Assembly: GCF_036174265.1 (NCBI RefSeq)
Contig: NZ_CP108055.1
Location: 7,874,001 to 7,938,000 of the forward strand
DNA from: Streptomyces sp. NBC_00285
GTDB lineage: Bacteria; Actinomycetota; Actinomycetes; Streptomycetales; Streptomycetaceae
Direction: 5' to 3'
DNA length: 64,000 nt
Positions 45,630-54,412 of the stretch are shown here, in pieces. Within the stretch, counting starts at the first letter, position 1. Every line of letters starts with the position of its first letter. Under the pieces are notes generated by a model, which was not told where the DNA came from, made no database searches, and saw only the letters and a program-made list of their open reading frames with translations. Position numbers and translations under genes: made by a program.

Positions 45630-48298
45630 ACGACCGCTGGAAACGTGTCGCACGAGCGTGGTCCCACCTGCGCAGTCGGGCGGCGACTCCGACCCGCCGC
45701 CATTCGGTCGGCTTCCATGCCGGCGGGCGTGACCCTGAACAGGCCCGTCCCGTTCACCTGAGTGGCGGAACACCCGACTGGGCCGTGCCGTCGTCCTGCC
45801 CTTCTCCTTCAGGAGCCCGGCATCGGGTGCCGAACACGCCCGAGCCGCGCAGAGCGCAGAGGAAGCGTCCCTTGCATCAGCCGACTCCGCCCTCCGCAGA
45901 CAACGGTCGCCCCGCCCTCGGCGCCCCGACGACGGCTCGGAGCGGAAGTGCGGGTCCGCCGTCGTGGGCCGCGGACCTCGGTATGCCCGAGCCAGATTTC
46001 CCGACCGGAACCCAGCGCACCTCGGTGACACCGGAGCGCAGCCGGGGCACGGCTCAGGGAACGGGTGGCAGGGCCCCCGTTGCCTCGGCGCCGTGGGAGC
46101 GTGAGCCGTCACCGTCAGCGGCGGCGTCGTGGGACGGAGAGTCGTCACCGTCGGCGTCGTGGCACCACGGGCCGTCTCCCTCGGCGGACCGCGTACCGCT
46201 CTCGCAGACACCGACGGGGCAGAGCCGGACGCAGCCTTCGCCCATGCGCCGTCCCGCTCGCCCGCCTTCGGCCGGCAGGCCCGGCCCGCCGTTGCAGAAC
46301 GGCTCCGCAAGTCCCCCAGGACACTCAGGTCCTCCAGCAGCCCGCAACCCAGCCGACCTGCCTCCGGTGCACTCGGCCATCATCTGCGTGGCCCTTCCCG
46401 GCCTCGCCATCTCCACGGATCAAGGGCAGTTGACCGGTCAGGGGCTGGAAGGCTTCTACCGCACTGGCCGACGTGTGCTTTCCCGGTGTCAGGTTCGTGT
46501 AGCCGGCCGCGAGCCGCTCGCCGTCCAGGCGTGGGCGACGGCGGCGGATCGCGCACGTTTCGTGGCCACCCTGCGCGTCTCGCCGGGTGGAGGCCCGGAT
46601 CCCGATGTCGTCGTCGAACGCACACGCCACGCCGACGGGACGGAATGCATCACACTGCACAGCGCGGTCTCCCGGCCACTCCGGCTGCCGGTGGAGGTGA
46701 CGCTCGGCACGGACCTTGCGGACCTGGGCGCCATCGCCTCGGGCCGAGCGGGACCCGACCTGCCGGCGAGCGTCTACGACTCCGGCCTTCGCTGGTCCTG
46801 TGCCGCCGGCGGGGCGTCGGTCACGGCCGATCCACCACCGGCCGACGCGCTGGCGTCGGCGGGCCTCCTGCGCTGGGAGTTCGACCTGCCCCCCGGTGGC
46901 ACGGCCGGCTTGGAGCTGCGCGTCCGCATGGACTGGTCGGGCTCCGGCCGGGCAGCGGGGCGCGCGGCGACCAGCCCCCTGGCTCCCGCGCGCGCGACAG
47001 GAGACCATCCCGGGGTCGAGCTTCTCCTGCGCACAAGCATCGACGACCTCCAGTCCTTACTGCTGCGCGACCCGGCACACCCCACCGACACTCACATCGC
47101 GGCAGGAGTCCCCTGGCGCTGCGGCCTGGCCCCGGCCGACGCCCTCGTCGCAGCCCGGATGGCACTGGCGCTCGGAACCCGGCTCGCCGCCGGGACACTC
47201 CGCACCCTCGCGCGCACCCAACTCCGGGGGCCGACAGCACAGTCCGGGATGATCCCTGGCCCACGCCGCGATGCGGGGGCACACCTGCCGGCCGGGTGCA
47301 CGGGTACCGAGGCCACCCTGCTCTTCCCCGTACTCCTCGCGGAGGCCTATCGGTGGGGGCTCTCGCGGCAGGAGACGGAAGGGCTGCTCCCGACGGCCGA
47401 GCGTTGTCTGGGATGGCTGAGGGCGGCCGTGGGGGAGGGGACGTATCTGTGCGACCCACAGCCCGGTGGCCCGGTCCGCTGCGAGACACAGGCCCATGCT
47501 CACCGCGCGGCCGTCCTCGGCGCCGACCTGCTTGACGCGTTCGACCGGCCGGGCGGCGCGGTACTGCGGCACTGGGCCCGCGAACTGCGGACTGCCTTCC
47601 GTGAGGACTTCTGGGTCGAGGACCGCAGCGGCGGTCGCCCAGCGGCAGGGCGTGCTTCGGACGGACGCCTCGTGTCACACCTCGGGGCCACGGCCGCCCA
47701 TCTCCTGGACACCGGCCTGCTCAGCGGGGGCGAGCAAGCACCCGGGCTGCTCGACAGGGTGCAGACCGAGCAGCTCGCCCGGCTGCTCGGAGGCCCGGCC
47801 ATGGACTCGGGCTGGGGGTTGCGCGGGCTGGGCGCGAAGGAGGCGGGTTACAACCCGTTCGGGCACCGCACGGGGGCGGTACGGGTCCACGAGACAGCGG
47901 TAGCCGTTGCGGGGCTGGCCGCCGCCGGGTACGAGAAGGAGGCAGGCTCGCTCCTGCGGGGTCAGCTCGCGGCGGCCGAGGCTTTCGGCTACCGACTCCC
48001 CGAGATGTTCGCCGGACAGCAGCGCACTGAAGGAAGCCCTCCCCTTCCCCATCCGGCGGCGTGCCGTCCCGCGGCCACGGCAGCGGCCGCGGGAGTCCTG
48101 CTGCTGACCACCCTGGCGGGTATCCGGCCCGACGCTCCGGCAGGGACGGTCGCACTGCGTCCCGTGCGCAGTGCGCCCCTCGGCGAGATCGGTCTGACCG
48201 GACTGAGGATCGCGGGTGAGCCGTTCTCGGTACGTGTCAGCCGGCTGGGCCTCGCCATGGTCGAGGAGGCCGCCGAAGGGCTGCAACTGGGTTCGTGA
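45626..48298 (+). CDS. Glycogen-debranching-enzyme-like protein with long disordered N-terminus
   Basis: The 890-residue protein has about 250 low-complexity Pro/Ser/Arg residues. A debranching-enzyme N-terminal-like beta domain follows (IICVALPGLAISTDQGQLTGQGLEGFYRTGRRVLSRCQV, about 252-290), then a helical glycosidase-like toroid (GCTGTEATLLFPVLLAEAYRWGL ... GWGLRGLGAKEAGYNPFGHRTGAVRVHETAVAVAGLAAAGYE). Enzymes of this kind debranch glycogen or act on sugars in stress and sporulation glycogen turnover. No obvious signal peptide is seen. It starts at an ATGA overlap with the DUF4192 gene, with GAGGAGGAGG upstream. Confidence 0.85.
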   Translation: MNDRWKRVARAWSHLRSRAATPTRRHSVGFHAGGRDPEQARPVHLSGGTPDWAVPSSCPSPSGARHRVPNTPEPRRAQRKRPLHQPTPPSADNGRPALGAPTTARSGSAGPPSWAADLGMPEPDFPTGTQRTSVTPERSRGTAQGTGGRAPVASAPWEREPSPSAAASWDGESSPSASWHHGPSPSADRVPLSQTPTGQSRTQPSPMRRPARPPSAGRPGPPLQNGSASPPGHSGPPAARNPADLPPVHSAIICVALPGLAISTDQGQLTGQGLEGFYRTGRRVLSRCQVRVAGREPLAVQAWATAADRARFVATLRVSPGGGPDPDVVVERTRHADGTECITLHSAVSRPLRLPVEVTLGTDLADLGAIASGRAGPDLPASVYDSGLRWSCAAGGASVTADPPPADALASAGLLRWEFDLPPGGTAGLELRVRMDWSGSGRAAGRAATSPLAPARATGDHPGVELLLRTSIDDLQSLLLRDPAHPTDTHIAAGVPWRCGLAPADALVAARMALALGTRLAAGTLRTLARTQLRGPTAQSGMIPGPRRDAGAHLPAGCTGTEATLLFPVLLAEAYRWGLSRQETEGLLPTAERCLGWLRAAVGEGTYLCDPQPGGPVRCETQAHAHRAAVLGADLLDAFDRPGGAVLRHWARELRTAFREDFWVEDRSGGRPAAGRASDGRLVSHLGATAAHLLDTGLLSGGEQAPGLLDRVQTEQLARLLGGPAMDSGWGLRGLGAKEAGYNPFGHRTGAVRVHETAVAVAGLAAAGYEKEAGSLLRGQLAAAEAFGYRLPEMFAGQQRTEGSPPLPHPAACRPAATAAAAGVLLLTTLAGIRPDAPAGTVALRPVRSAPLGEIGLTGLRIAGEPFSVRVSRLGLAMVEEAAEGLQLGS

Positions 48299-48415
48299 CC
48301 TCGCATGACACAGCATTCGGCAGTGCCGGGAGCGACGGTGCGTCGTGCTGCGGACCGCAGTGGGTCAGCCATGGGTGCGGCCGACGAAGGGAGTGTTTAT
48401 CGTCAGGCAGACGAC

Positions 48416-48427
48416 TATGATCACCGC
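48416..48427 (+). promoter_or_regulatory. Predicted leaderless -10 element of the Nudix gene
   Basis: TATGAT (48416-48421), six bases, then ATG 48428; no Shine-Dalgarno sequence. This is the best -10 match among the predicted leaderless set. Confidence 0.6.
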
Positions 48428-49186
48428 ATGCCCTACGACCCGTCAGCCTTCCCGCCCTTCGCCGTCACCGTGGACCTGGTCGTACTGACCGTGCGCCGCC
48501 ACGCCCTGTGCGCGCTCGCGGTGCGCAGGGGCGAGGCGCCGTTCCAGGGGCGCTGGGCACTCCCGGGTGGCTTCGTACGGGACGACGAGGACCTGGCGCA
48601 GGCAGCAGCGCGTGAGCTGGCCGAAGAGACCGGCCTGCGCGCCCACGACCCCGCTGTCCCTGTCCATGACAACGGAGCACACCTGGAACAGCTGGCGACC
48701 TACGGTGACCCCAAGCGTGATCCCAGGATGCGCGTGGTGAGCGTCGCTCACCTCGCTCTCGCCCCCGACCTGCCGGCCCCCCGGGCGGGCGGCGACGCCA
48801 GCAACGCGCGCTGGGCGCCCGTCGACGAGCTGCTGCAGCAGGCTGGGTACGGCCGGGACGGGGAAGCGGTCGCACCCCTCGCCTTCGACCACGCGCAGAT
48901 CCTGTCGGACGGCGTGGAGCGCGCCCGCTCGAAGATCGAGTACTCCTCGCTGGCCACCGCGTTCTGCCCGCCCGAATTCACCGTGGGCGAGCTGCGCCGC
49001 GTCTACGAGGCGGTATGGGGCGTGGCACTCGACCCGCGCAACTTCCATCGCAAGGTGACGGGGACACCAGGCTTCCTGGTCCCCACCGGCGGCACGACAA
49101 CGCGGCAGGGCGGCCGCCCAGCCCAGCTCTTCCGGGCCGGCGGCGCCACTCTGCTCAACCCGCCGATGCTGCGCCCCGAAGTGTGA
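48428..49186 (+). CDS. NrtR-like Nudix-winged helix protein
   Basis: The 252-residue protein has an N-terminal Nudix domain with a fully intact Nudix box (G-x5-E-x7-RELAEETGL, near residues 46-69). A C-terminal winged-helix region follows (FTVGELRRVYEAVWGVALDPRNFHRKV), the layout of NrtR regulators. NrtR represses NAD-synthesis genes and responds to ADP-ribose, but many members are simply ADP-ribose hydrolases. No NAD gene is adjacent. ATG 48428 is chosen from the TATGAT spacing and the conserved YDPSAFPPFAVTVDLV start. Confidence 0.88.
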   Translation: MPYDPSAFPPFAVTVDLVVLTVRRHALCALAVRRGEAPFQGRWALPGGFVRDDEDLAQAAARELAEETGLRAHDPAVPVHDNGAHLEQLATYGDPKRDPRMRVVSVAHLALAPDLPAPRAGGDASNARWAPVDELLQQAGYGRDGEAVAPLAFDHAQILSDGVERARSKIEYSSLATAFCPPEFTVGELRRVYEAVWGVALDPRNFHRKVTGTPGFLVPTGGTTTRQGGRPAQLFRAGGATLLNPPMLRPEV

Positions 49187-49213
49187 CGCCATAGAAAGCC
49201 GGATATAACGCGC

Positions 49214-49226
49214 TATCTTGCTGCGG
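49214..49226 (+). promoter_or_regulatory. Predicted leaderless -10 element of the ABC gene
   Basis: TATCTT (49214-49219), seven bases, then GTG 49227; no Shine-Dalgarno sequence. Confidence 0.45.
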
Positions 49227-51257
49227 GTGATCCAGGCCTTCGGACTGACCAGCAACTCCCGCAAGGACCTCCCGCCCACAGTCGACGACGTGTCCTTCGA
49301 AGCGCGCGCGGGCCGTGTCAACGCGCTTCTCGGAGCGCCGGGTGCCGGCAAGACCACGGTGCTCAGACTGATGCTCGAACTCCAACACGGCCGTGGCCTC
49401 ACCTACTTCAGAGGGCGCCCGCTGCACCGCATCGCGCACCCCTCGCGCGAGGTCGGCGTCCTCATGGGCGATGTGCCGGGCCACCCCGCGCGCACGGTCC
49501 GCGGCCATCTGCGGATGCTGAGCGCCGCGGCCGGCGTGCCGGTCCGGCGATCCGACGAGGTGCTCGAAGTGGTGGGCCTCGTCAGTCTGCGCGACGAGCG
49601 GCTCGGCACCCTGTCACGCGGCATGGACCGTCGCCTGGGCCTGGCCTGCGCTCTCTTGGCGGACCCGCACACCCTCGTGTTGGACGATCCCGCCGATGGG
49701 CTCTCCACCCGCGAGAGCCACTGGCTGCACGGCATGCTGCGAGCACACGCCGCCCAGGGGGGCACGGTCCTGTTCACCACACCCGAGCCCAAGGAAGCCG
49801 CGCGCGCCGCAGATCACGTCATCACCCTCGAACAGGGCAGACTCGTCGCCGACCAGGAAGCCAGGGAGTTCGCCCGTACCAGGCTGCGCTCCCGTGTCGC
49901 CGTCCGCACCCCTCATGCCGCCCGCCTCGCAGCCCTGCTTGCCCAAGAGGCCCGCACGGCACATCGCTCCGTCGAAGTCGTCCAGGAAGGCGGCAACCGT
50001 CTGTCCGTGTACGGCAGTACGTGCGCCGACATCGGTGAGACCGCCTTTCGGCACGGCGTCCTGGTGCACCAACTCGCCGACGAGACCGGGGACATGGGTC
50101 CGGGAGCGGGATTGTTTCCCGGCGAGGCCGCGCAAGCAGTTGAGGACAAGCAGACGGACGCCACAGGGTCGGAGTCCGGTGAACTCCTCGCAACCGCGGA
50201 AAGCGCGAAAATCGCGGAAAGCGGGGGAATGGCGGCCGCCGAGACAAAGACGCGGCCCGACCAAGTCGTACGCCACGACATCGAATCGCAGAGTGGCTCG
50301 GGGACACGTGGCGACCAGGCGGTGCATGCCGCCCGGAAAGCACACGGCGACCCGGCATCGTTCAGGCATCAGGAAACACACAGCGGCCCTGCGGCCGAAA
50401 GAGGCCGGACTGCTTCCCCCTCGGTCACGGACTCCACAGCCTCAGTTCCCCGGTCCCCCCTCCCGCCCCCCATCTCCGTCAGGTCCGCCCCCAGTCCTTT
50501 GCGTCCCTTGCGTTACGAACTGCGCCGCGCGGCAGGGATCGGTACCGGGTTCATCACCGGCGCCGCAGTCCTCGTCGCCTCCGCCTTCACCGCCGTACTC
50601 CTGGCGCGAATCGGTCACACTCCGCAGGCGCGTCTGCTGGCCGCATGGCCCAGGGAGCTGCCGCTGCCACCGGCGGCGCTCGGCGCAGGGCTGCTGGGCG
50701 CGCTCGCGTTCGGCGACGAGTTCCGTCACCCTGCCCTGGCGGTGGACCGCGGCAGCGTCCCCCGCAGGTTGGGGCTGCTCACCGCGAAACTCCTCGTCGC
50801 CGCGGTCACCGCCCTCACGCTGGCATTTCTCACGGTGGGCTGTAACGCCGAGGTGCTCTACCTCGTCTACGGGCGGGAACTCGCGGAAGTTCCCACCGAC
50901 TGGTTTTCGCTGAGCGCGAGTTGGTTCGGGCTAGTGGTCGGGTGCGCCTGGGCCGGTGTCCTGGCAGCGGGCATCTTCCGGTCCACCACGGCCGGGCTCG
51001 CTGCGGTGGTCGCTGTCCCAGTCGCCGTCGTACCCCTCGTACAGAAAGCCTTGGAGGGGGCGTCCGTGCGAGCGGCGACCGGACTTCCCGCGCGGCTGCG
51101 CGAGGTCCTGCTGCTGCAATGGCCGTTCGGAGGGGAGCGCTATCTCGCCGGAGCGGTACGGGTGATCGCCCAACCTGTGGGCGGCGCACTGACGTTGTCG
51201 CTGACCGCCCTGCTGTGTGCATATCTGCTCACCAGCCTGCGCAGCAGGGTCCGATGA
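49227..51257 (+). CDS. ABC-2 type ATPase-permease fusion with altered catalytic residues
   Basis: The 676-residue protein has an ABC ATPase (about 1-225) with Walker A GAPGAGKTT. The signature reads LSRGM, Walker B LVLDDP has Asp where the catalytic Glu is usual, and the H-loop reads FTTPEP with no His. A disordered stretch of about 170 residues follows, then six or so membrane segments of an ABC-2 permease (FITGAAVLVASAFTAVLLAR ... LTLSLTALLCAYLLTSL). ATPase activity may be slow or regulatory. It lies just upstream of whiH on the same strand. The substrate is unknown. GTG 49227 is chosen from the spacing to TATCTT. Confidence 0.85.
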   Translation: MIQAFGLTSNSRKDLPPTVDDVSFEARAGRVNALLGAPGAGKTTVLRLMLELQHGRGLTYFRGRPLHRIAHPSREVGVLMGDVPGHPARTVRGHLRMLSAAAGVPVRRSDEVLEVVGLVSLRDERLGTLSRGMDRRLGLACALLADPHTLVLDDPADGLSTRESHWLHGMLRAHAAQGGTVLFTTPEPKEAARAADHVITLEQGRLVADQEAREFARTRLRSRVAVRTPHAARLAALLAQEARTAHRSVEVVQEGGNRLSVYGSTCADIGETAFRHGVLVHQLADETGDMGPGAGLFPGEAAQAVEDKQTDATGSESGELLATAESAKIAESGGMAAAETKTRPDQVVRHDIESQSGSGTRGDQAVHAARKAHGDPASFRHQETHSGPAAERGRTASPSVTDSTASVPRSPLPPPISVRSAPSPLRPLRYELRRAAGIGTGFITGAAVLVASAFTAVLLARIGHTPQARLLAAWPRELPLPPAALGAGLLGALAFGDEFRHPALAVDRGSVPRRLGLLTAKLLVAAVTALTLAFLTVGCNAEVLYLVYGRELAEVPTDWFSLSASWFGLVVGCAWAGVLAAGIFRSTTAGLAAVVAVPVAVVPLVQKALEGASVRAATGLPARLREVLLLQWPFGGERYLAGAVRVIAQPVGGALTLSLTALLCAYLLTSLRSRVR

Positions 51258-51300
51258 CGACTGTCCGGACCCTTCCGGTCTCGACTTGCGCACAACTTCC

Positions 51301-51327
51301 TGACGAAAGCGCATTTCTTTCCGATAA
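51301..51327 (+). promoter_or_regulatory. Putative sigma-WhiG promoter of whiH
   Basis: TGACGAAA (51301-51308), 11 nt, then TCCGATAA (51320-51327). The -10 differs from the FliA/WhiG consensus GCCGATAA at one base, and the spacing fits; the -35 is weak. WhiG control of whiH is established in S. coelicolor. The predicted start is about 85 nt before the GTG. Confidence 0.65.
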
Positions 51328-51419
51328 GGCGTCAATTGCGACGGGGTGAGCGATCACCCTTTCGTGTGCTTTTCACCAAAGACCTCAAGGGAGTTGGAGG
51401 CGACGCCGACAAAGGATCC

Positions 51420-52307
51420 GTGAGTACCCTTGCGCACACCATGATGACCGCCGCCCGCTCCGCCGACTCCGGTCTGGCCGGCCCGGGCGAACTCGACCGC
51501 TACCCCTTTGCCGAGGCCCCGGCCACAGGCCGGATCGGATCCTCCGTCTGGGACAACTCGGACCAGGAGCTGGGCCGCGTGGGCCGACGTGCCGCCGGCA
51601 GCCGCGGGCGCGGGCTGCACGGCCAACTCGTCCAGCAGCTCGGCCAGATGATCGTCTCCGGCGACCTGGGAGCCGACCGGCCGCTGGTCCCCGAGGAGAT
51701 CGGCCAGCGTTTCGAGGTGTCCCGTACCGTCGTCCGCGAGTCGCTCCGTGTTCTGGAGGCCAAGGGCCTGGTCAGCGCTCGCCCGAACGTCGGCACGCGC
51801 GTGCGTCCCGTCAGCGACTGGAACCTCCTGGACCCGGACATCATCGAATGGCGGGCTTTCGGGCCGCAGCGAGACGACCAGCGCCGTGAGCTGGCCGAGC
51901 TGCGCTGGACGATCGAACCGCTCGCCGCGCGCCTGGCCGCGGGGCACGGCCGTGAGGACGTCCAGCAGCGCCTCGGGGACATGGTCGAGATCATGGGCCA
52001 CGCCATGAACCAGGGCGACGCGCTCACCTTCTCCCGCGCCGACGCGGAATTCCACTCCCTGCTCATCCAGCTGGCGGGCAACCGCATGCTGGAGCACCTT
52101 TCCGGGATCGTCTCGTCCGCGCTTCAGGTCTCCGGGAGTCCGGTCACCGGCTGTGACCGCCCGAACGAGTCGTCGCTGGCACACCACGGCCGGATCGTCG
52201 ACGCCATTGTCGCCGGTGACAGCACGGCGGCCGAGACCGCCATGCGCCAGCTGCTCACCGTCCACCCCGAGGTGGAGCGCGTGGTGCCCGCGCCGCGCGA
52301 GCACTGA
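51420..52307 (+). CDS. whiH: GntR/FadR-family sporulation regulator WhiH
   Basis: The 295-residue protein is recognisable as WhiH from its start (STLAHTMMTAARSADSGLAGPGELDRYP), its winged helix (QLGQMIVSGDLGADRPLVPEEIGQRFEVSRTVVRESLRVLEAKGLVSARP) and the FCD domain with three histidines for metal or ligand. WhiH is needed for septation of aerial hyphae and is expressed from a WhiG-dependent promoter. GTG 51420 is chosen with AAGGA just upstream. A 24-bp hairpin follows, then hrdB. Confidence 0.95.
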   Translation: MSTLAHTMMTAARSADSGLAGPGELDRYPFAEAPATGRIGSSVWDNSDQELGRVGRRAAGSRGRGLHGQLVQQLGQMIVSGDLGADRPLVPEEIGQRFEVSRTVVRESLRVLEAKGLVSARPNVGTRVRPVSDWNLLDPDIIEWRAFGPQRDDQRRELAELRWTIEPLAARLAAGHGREDVQQRLGDMVEIMGHAMNQGDALTFSRADAEFHSLLIQLAGNRMLEHLSGIVSSALQVSGSPVTGCDRPNESSLAHHGRIVDAIVAGDSTAAETAMRQLLTVHPEVERVVPAPREH

Positions 52308-52373
52308 CCGCGCACCGCGGGCGGCGCGGCCGGGGGTGTCCTTCTTCTGCGGCATCGCGCGGTCGTCGAATCG

Positions 52374-52425
52374 GCGCCGTCGGACCCCGCAGGATCGCTG
52401 GCGATCCTGCGGGGTCCGACGGCGC
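52374..52425 (+). terminator. 24-bp perfect hairpin downstream of whiH
   Basis: The stem (52374-52397 with 52402-52425) is perfect over 24 bp with a CTGG loop. It is the longest inverted repeat I found in the window and should block whiH read-through into hrdB. Confidence 0.85.
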
Positions 52426-52611
52426 GGCGCAATGGCGACAACCTCCCAACGGCGGCATCCCTCTCGGCGAGGGCGGCCGGAATGGCTGACTGACCTCGTA
52501 TGGGCATGTCTGACCGTTTTTGATTGCTTACGGGGTGTGACTCGGGCCACGCAGATTGGGCGTAACGCTCGTGGGAGCAGCGCGATGACCTAAGAGGTGA
52601 TAGCCGCGGAA

Positions 52612-52637
52612 GGAATACGGACGCCGTTTCAGGCGCT
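52612..52637 (+). promoter_or_regulatory. Possible sigma-R-like promoter of hrdB
   Basis: GGAAT (52612-52616), 18 nt, then GCT (52635-52637); the sigma-R consensus is GGAAT-N18-GTT, so there is one mismatch. A sigma-R-dependent hrdB promoter is reported in S. coelicolor, as I recall. Tentative. Confidence 0.4.
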
Positions 52638-52750
52638 GTGCATCTTCCCGGCCCCCGCCCGCGCCGTCGGCCCTTCACAGGCCGATGGTCGGCTCCTGTC
52701 CGCCGTGGACGGGGCCGAAAGCCGTTTTCCAACGTTCCGAGAGGTTGTTC

Positions 52751-54289
52751 GTGTCGGCCAGCACATCCCGTACGCTCCCGCCGGAGATCGCCGAGTCCGT
52801 CTCTGTCATGGCTCTCATTGAGCGGGGAAAGGCCGATGGGCAGATCGCCGGCGATGACGTGCGTCGGGCCTTCGAAGCTGACCAGATTCCGGCCACTCAG
52901 TGGAAGAACGTACTGCGCAGCCTCAACCAGATCCTCGAGGAAGAGGGTGTGACGCTGATGGTCAGTGCCGCGGAGCCCAAGCGCACCCGAAAGAGCGTCG
53001 CAGCGAAGAGTCCGGCCAAGCGCACCGCCACCAAGACGGTCGCGGCGAAGACGGTGACCACGAAGAGGGCCACCGCCACCGCCACCCCGGCGGCTCCTGT
53101 CGCCGAACCCGCCGTCGAGGACGAGACGCCTGCCAAGAAGGCAGCAGCAAAGAAGACGACGACCGCCAAGAAGGCGGCCGCGAAGAAGACCGTCGCCACC
53201 AAGAAGACGGCGGCGAAGAAGACGACCGCGGGCAAGGACGACGCCGAGGCCTCCGAGGACGAGGTCGTCGAGGACGGCAAGCCCGGCGAAGAGGAAGAGG
53301 AGGGGGCCGAGAACAAGGGCTTCGTCCTCTCCGACGACGACGAGGACGACGCGCCGGCCCAGCAGGTCGCCGTGGCGGGTGCCACCGCCGACCCGGTCAA
53401 GGACTACCTCAAGCAGATCGGCAAGGTCCCGCTGCTCAACGCCGAGCAGGAGGTCGAGCTCGCCAAGCGCATCGAGGCCGGTCTGTTCGCCGAGGACAAG
53501 CTGGCCAACGCCGACAAGCTCGCGCCGAAGCTCAAGCGTGAGCTGGAGATCATCGCCGAGGACGGCCGCCGCGCCAAGAACCACCTGCTGGAGGCCAACC
53601 TCCGTCTGGTCGTCTCCCTGGCCAAGCGCTACACCGGCCGCGGCATGCTCTTCCTGGACCTCATCCAGGAGGGCAACCTCGGTCTGATCCGCGCGGTCGA
53701 GAAGTTCGACTACACCAAGGGCTACAAGTTCTCCACGTACGCCACCTGGTGGATCCGTCAGGCGATCACCCGCGCGATGGCCGACCAGGCCCGCACCATC
53801 CGTATCCCGGTGCACATGGTCGAGGTCATCAACAAGCTCGCGCGCGTGCAGCGCCAGATGCTCCAGGACCTGGGCCGCGAGCCCACCCCGGAGGAGCTGG
53901 CCAAGGAACTCGACATGACCCCCGAGAAGGTCATCGAGGTCCAGAAGTACGGCCGCGAGCCCATCTCGCTGCACACGCCGCTGGGCGAGGACGGTGACAG
54001 CGAGTTCGGCGACCTCATCGAGGACTCCGAGGCCGTGGTGCCGGCCGACGCCGTCAGCTTCACGCTCCTCCAGGAGCAGCTGCACTCCGTCCTGGACACG
54101 CTGTCCGAGCGTGAGGCGGGCGTGGTCTCGATGCGCTTCGGTCTCACCGACGGTCAGCCGAAGACTCTCGACGAGATCGGCAAGGTGTACGGCGTCACGC
54201 GTGAGCGCATCCGCCAGATCGAGTCGAAGACCATGTCGAAGCTGCGTCACCCGTCGCGCTCGCAGGTTCTGCGCGACTACCTCGACTAG
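52751..54289 (+). CDS. hrdB: Principal sigma factor HrdB
   Basis: The 512-residue housekeeping sigma-70 is almost identical by eye to S. coelicolor HrdB ([30 protein letters not shown] ... [14 protein letters not shown]). It has region 1.1 (about 10-70), a Lys/Ala-rich repeat stretch followed by an acidic linker (about 75-205), region 2 ([55 protein letters not shown]) and region 4 with the final helix-turn-helix. GTG 52751 is preceded by GAGAGG. The [11 protein letters not shown] repeats vary between species. A terminator follows the stop codon. Confidence 0.98.
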   Translation: MSASTSRTLPPEIAESVSVMALIERGKADGQIAGDDVRRAFEADQIPATQWKNVLRSLNQILEEEGVTLMVSAAEPKRTRKSVAAKSPAKRTATKTVAAKTVTTKRATATATPAAPVAEPAVEDETPAKKAAAKKTTTAKKAAAKKTVATKKTAAKKTTAGKDDAEASEDEVVEDGKPGEEEEEGAENKGFVLSDDDEDDAPAQQVAVAGATADPVKDYLKQIGKVPLLNAEQEVELAKRIEAGLFAEDKLANADKLAPKLKRELEIIAEDGRRAKNHLLEANLRLVVSLAKRYTGRGMLFLDLIQEGNLGLIRAVEKFDYTKGYKFSTYATWWIRQAITRAMADQARTIRIPVHMVEVINKLARVQRQMLQDLGREPTPEELAKELDMTPEKVIEVQKYGREPISLHTPLGEDGDSEFGDLIEDSEAVVPADAVSFTLLQEQLHSVLDTLSEREAGVVSMRFGLTDGQPKTLDEIGKVYGVTRERIRQIESKTMSKLRHPSRSQVLRDYLD

Positions 54290-54308
54290 GGCGTAGTCGT
54301 ACGACGCA

Positions 54309-54344
54309 GAAGGCCCGGTTCCTCTGCAGGGGAACCGGGCCTTC
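54309..54344 (+). terminator. hrdB terminator
   Basis: A 14-bp stem (54309-54322 with 54331-54344) with an 8-nt loop begins 20 nt after the hrdB stop. Confidence 0.85.
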
Positions 54345-54412
54345 GTGCTGCGCGCACGGGCACCCTGCGTGACTCTGGGTTTCCGATCACCATCCTGGAG
54401 TGAGGAGTACGT

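Larger units (their letters stand above)
52308..52750. other. 443-nt interval between whiH and hrdB
   Basis: It holds the whiH terminator hairpin (52374-52425), a possible sigma-R-type promoter (52612-52637) and the rest of the hrdB leader, about 115 nt after that. No gene. Confidence 0.5.
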
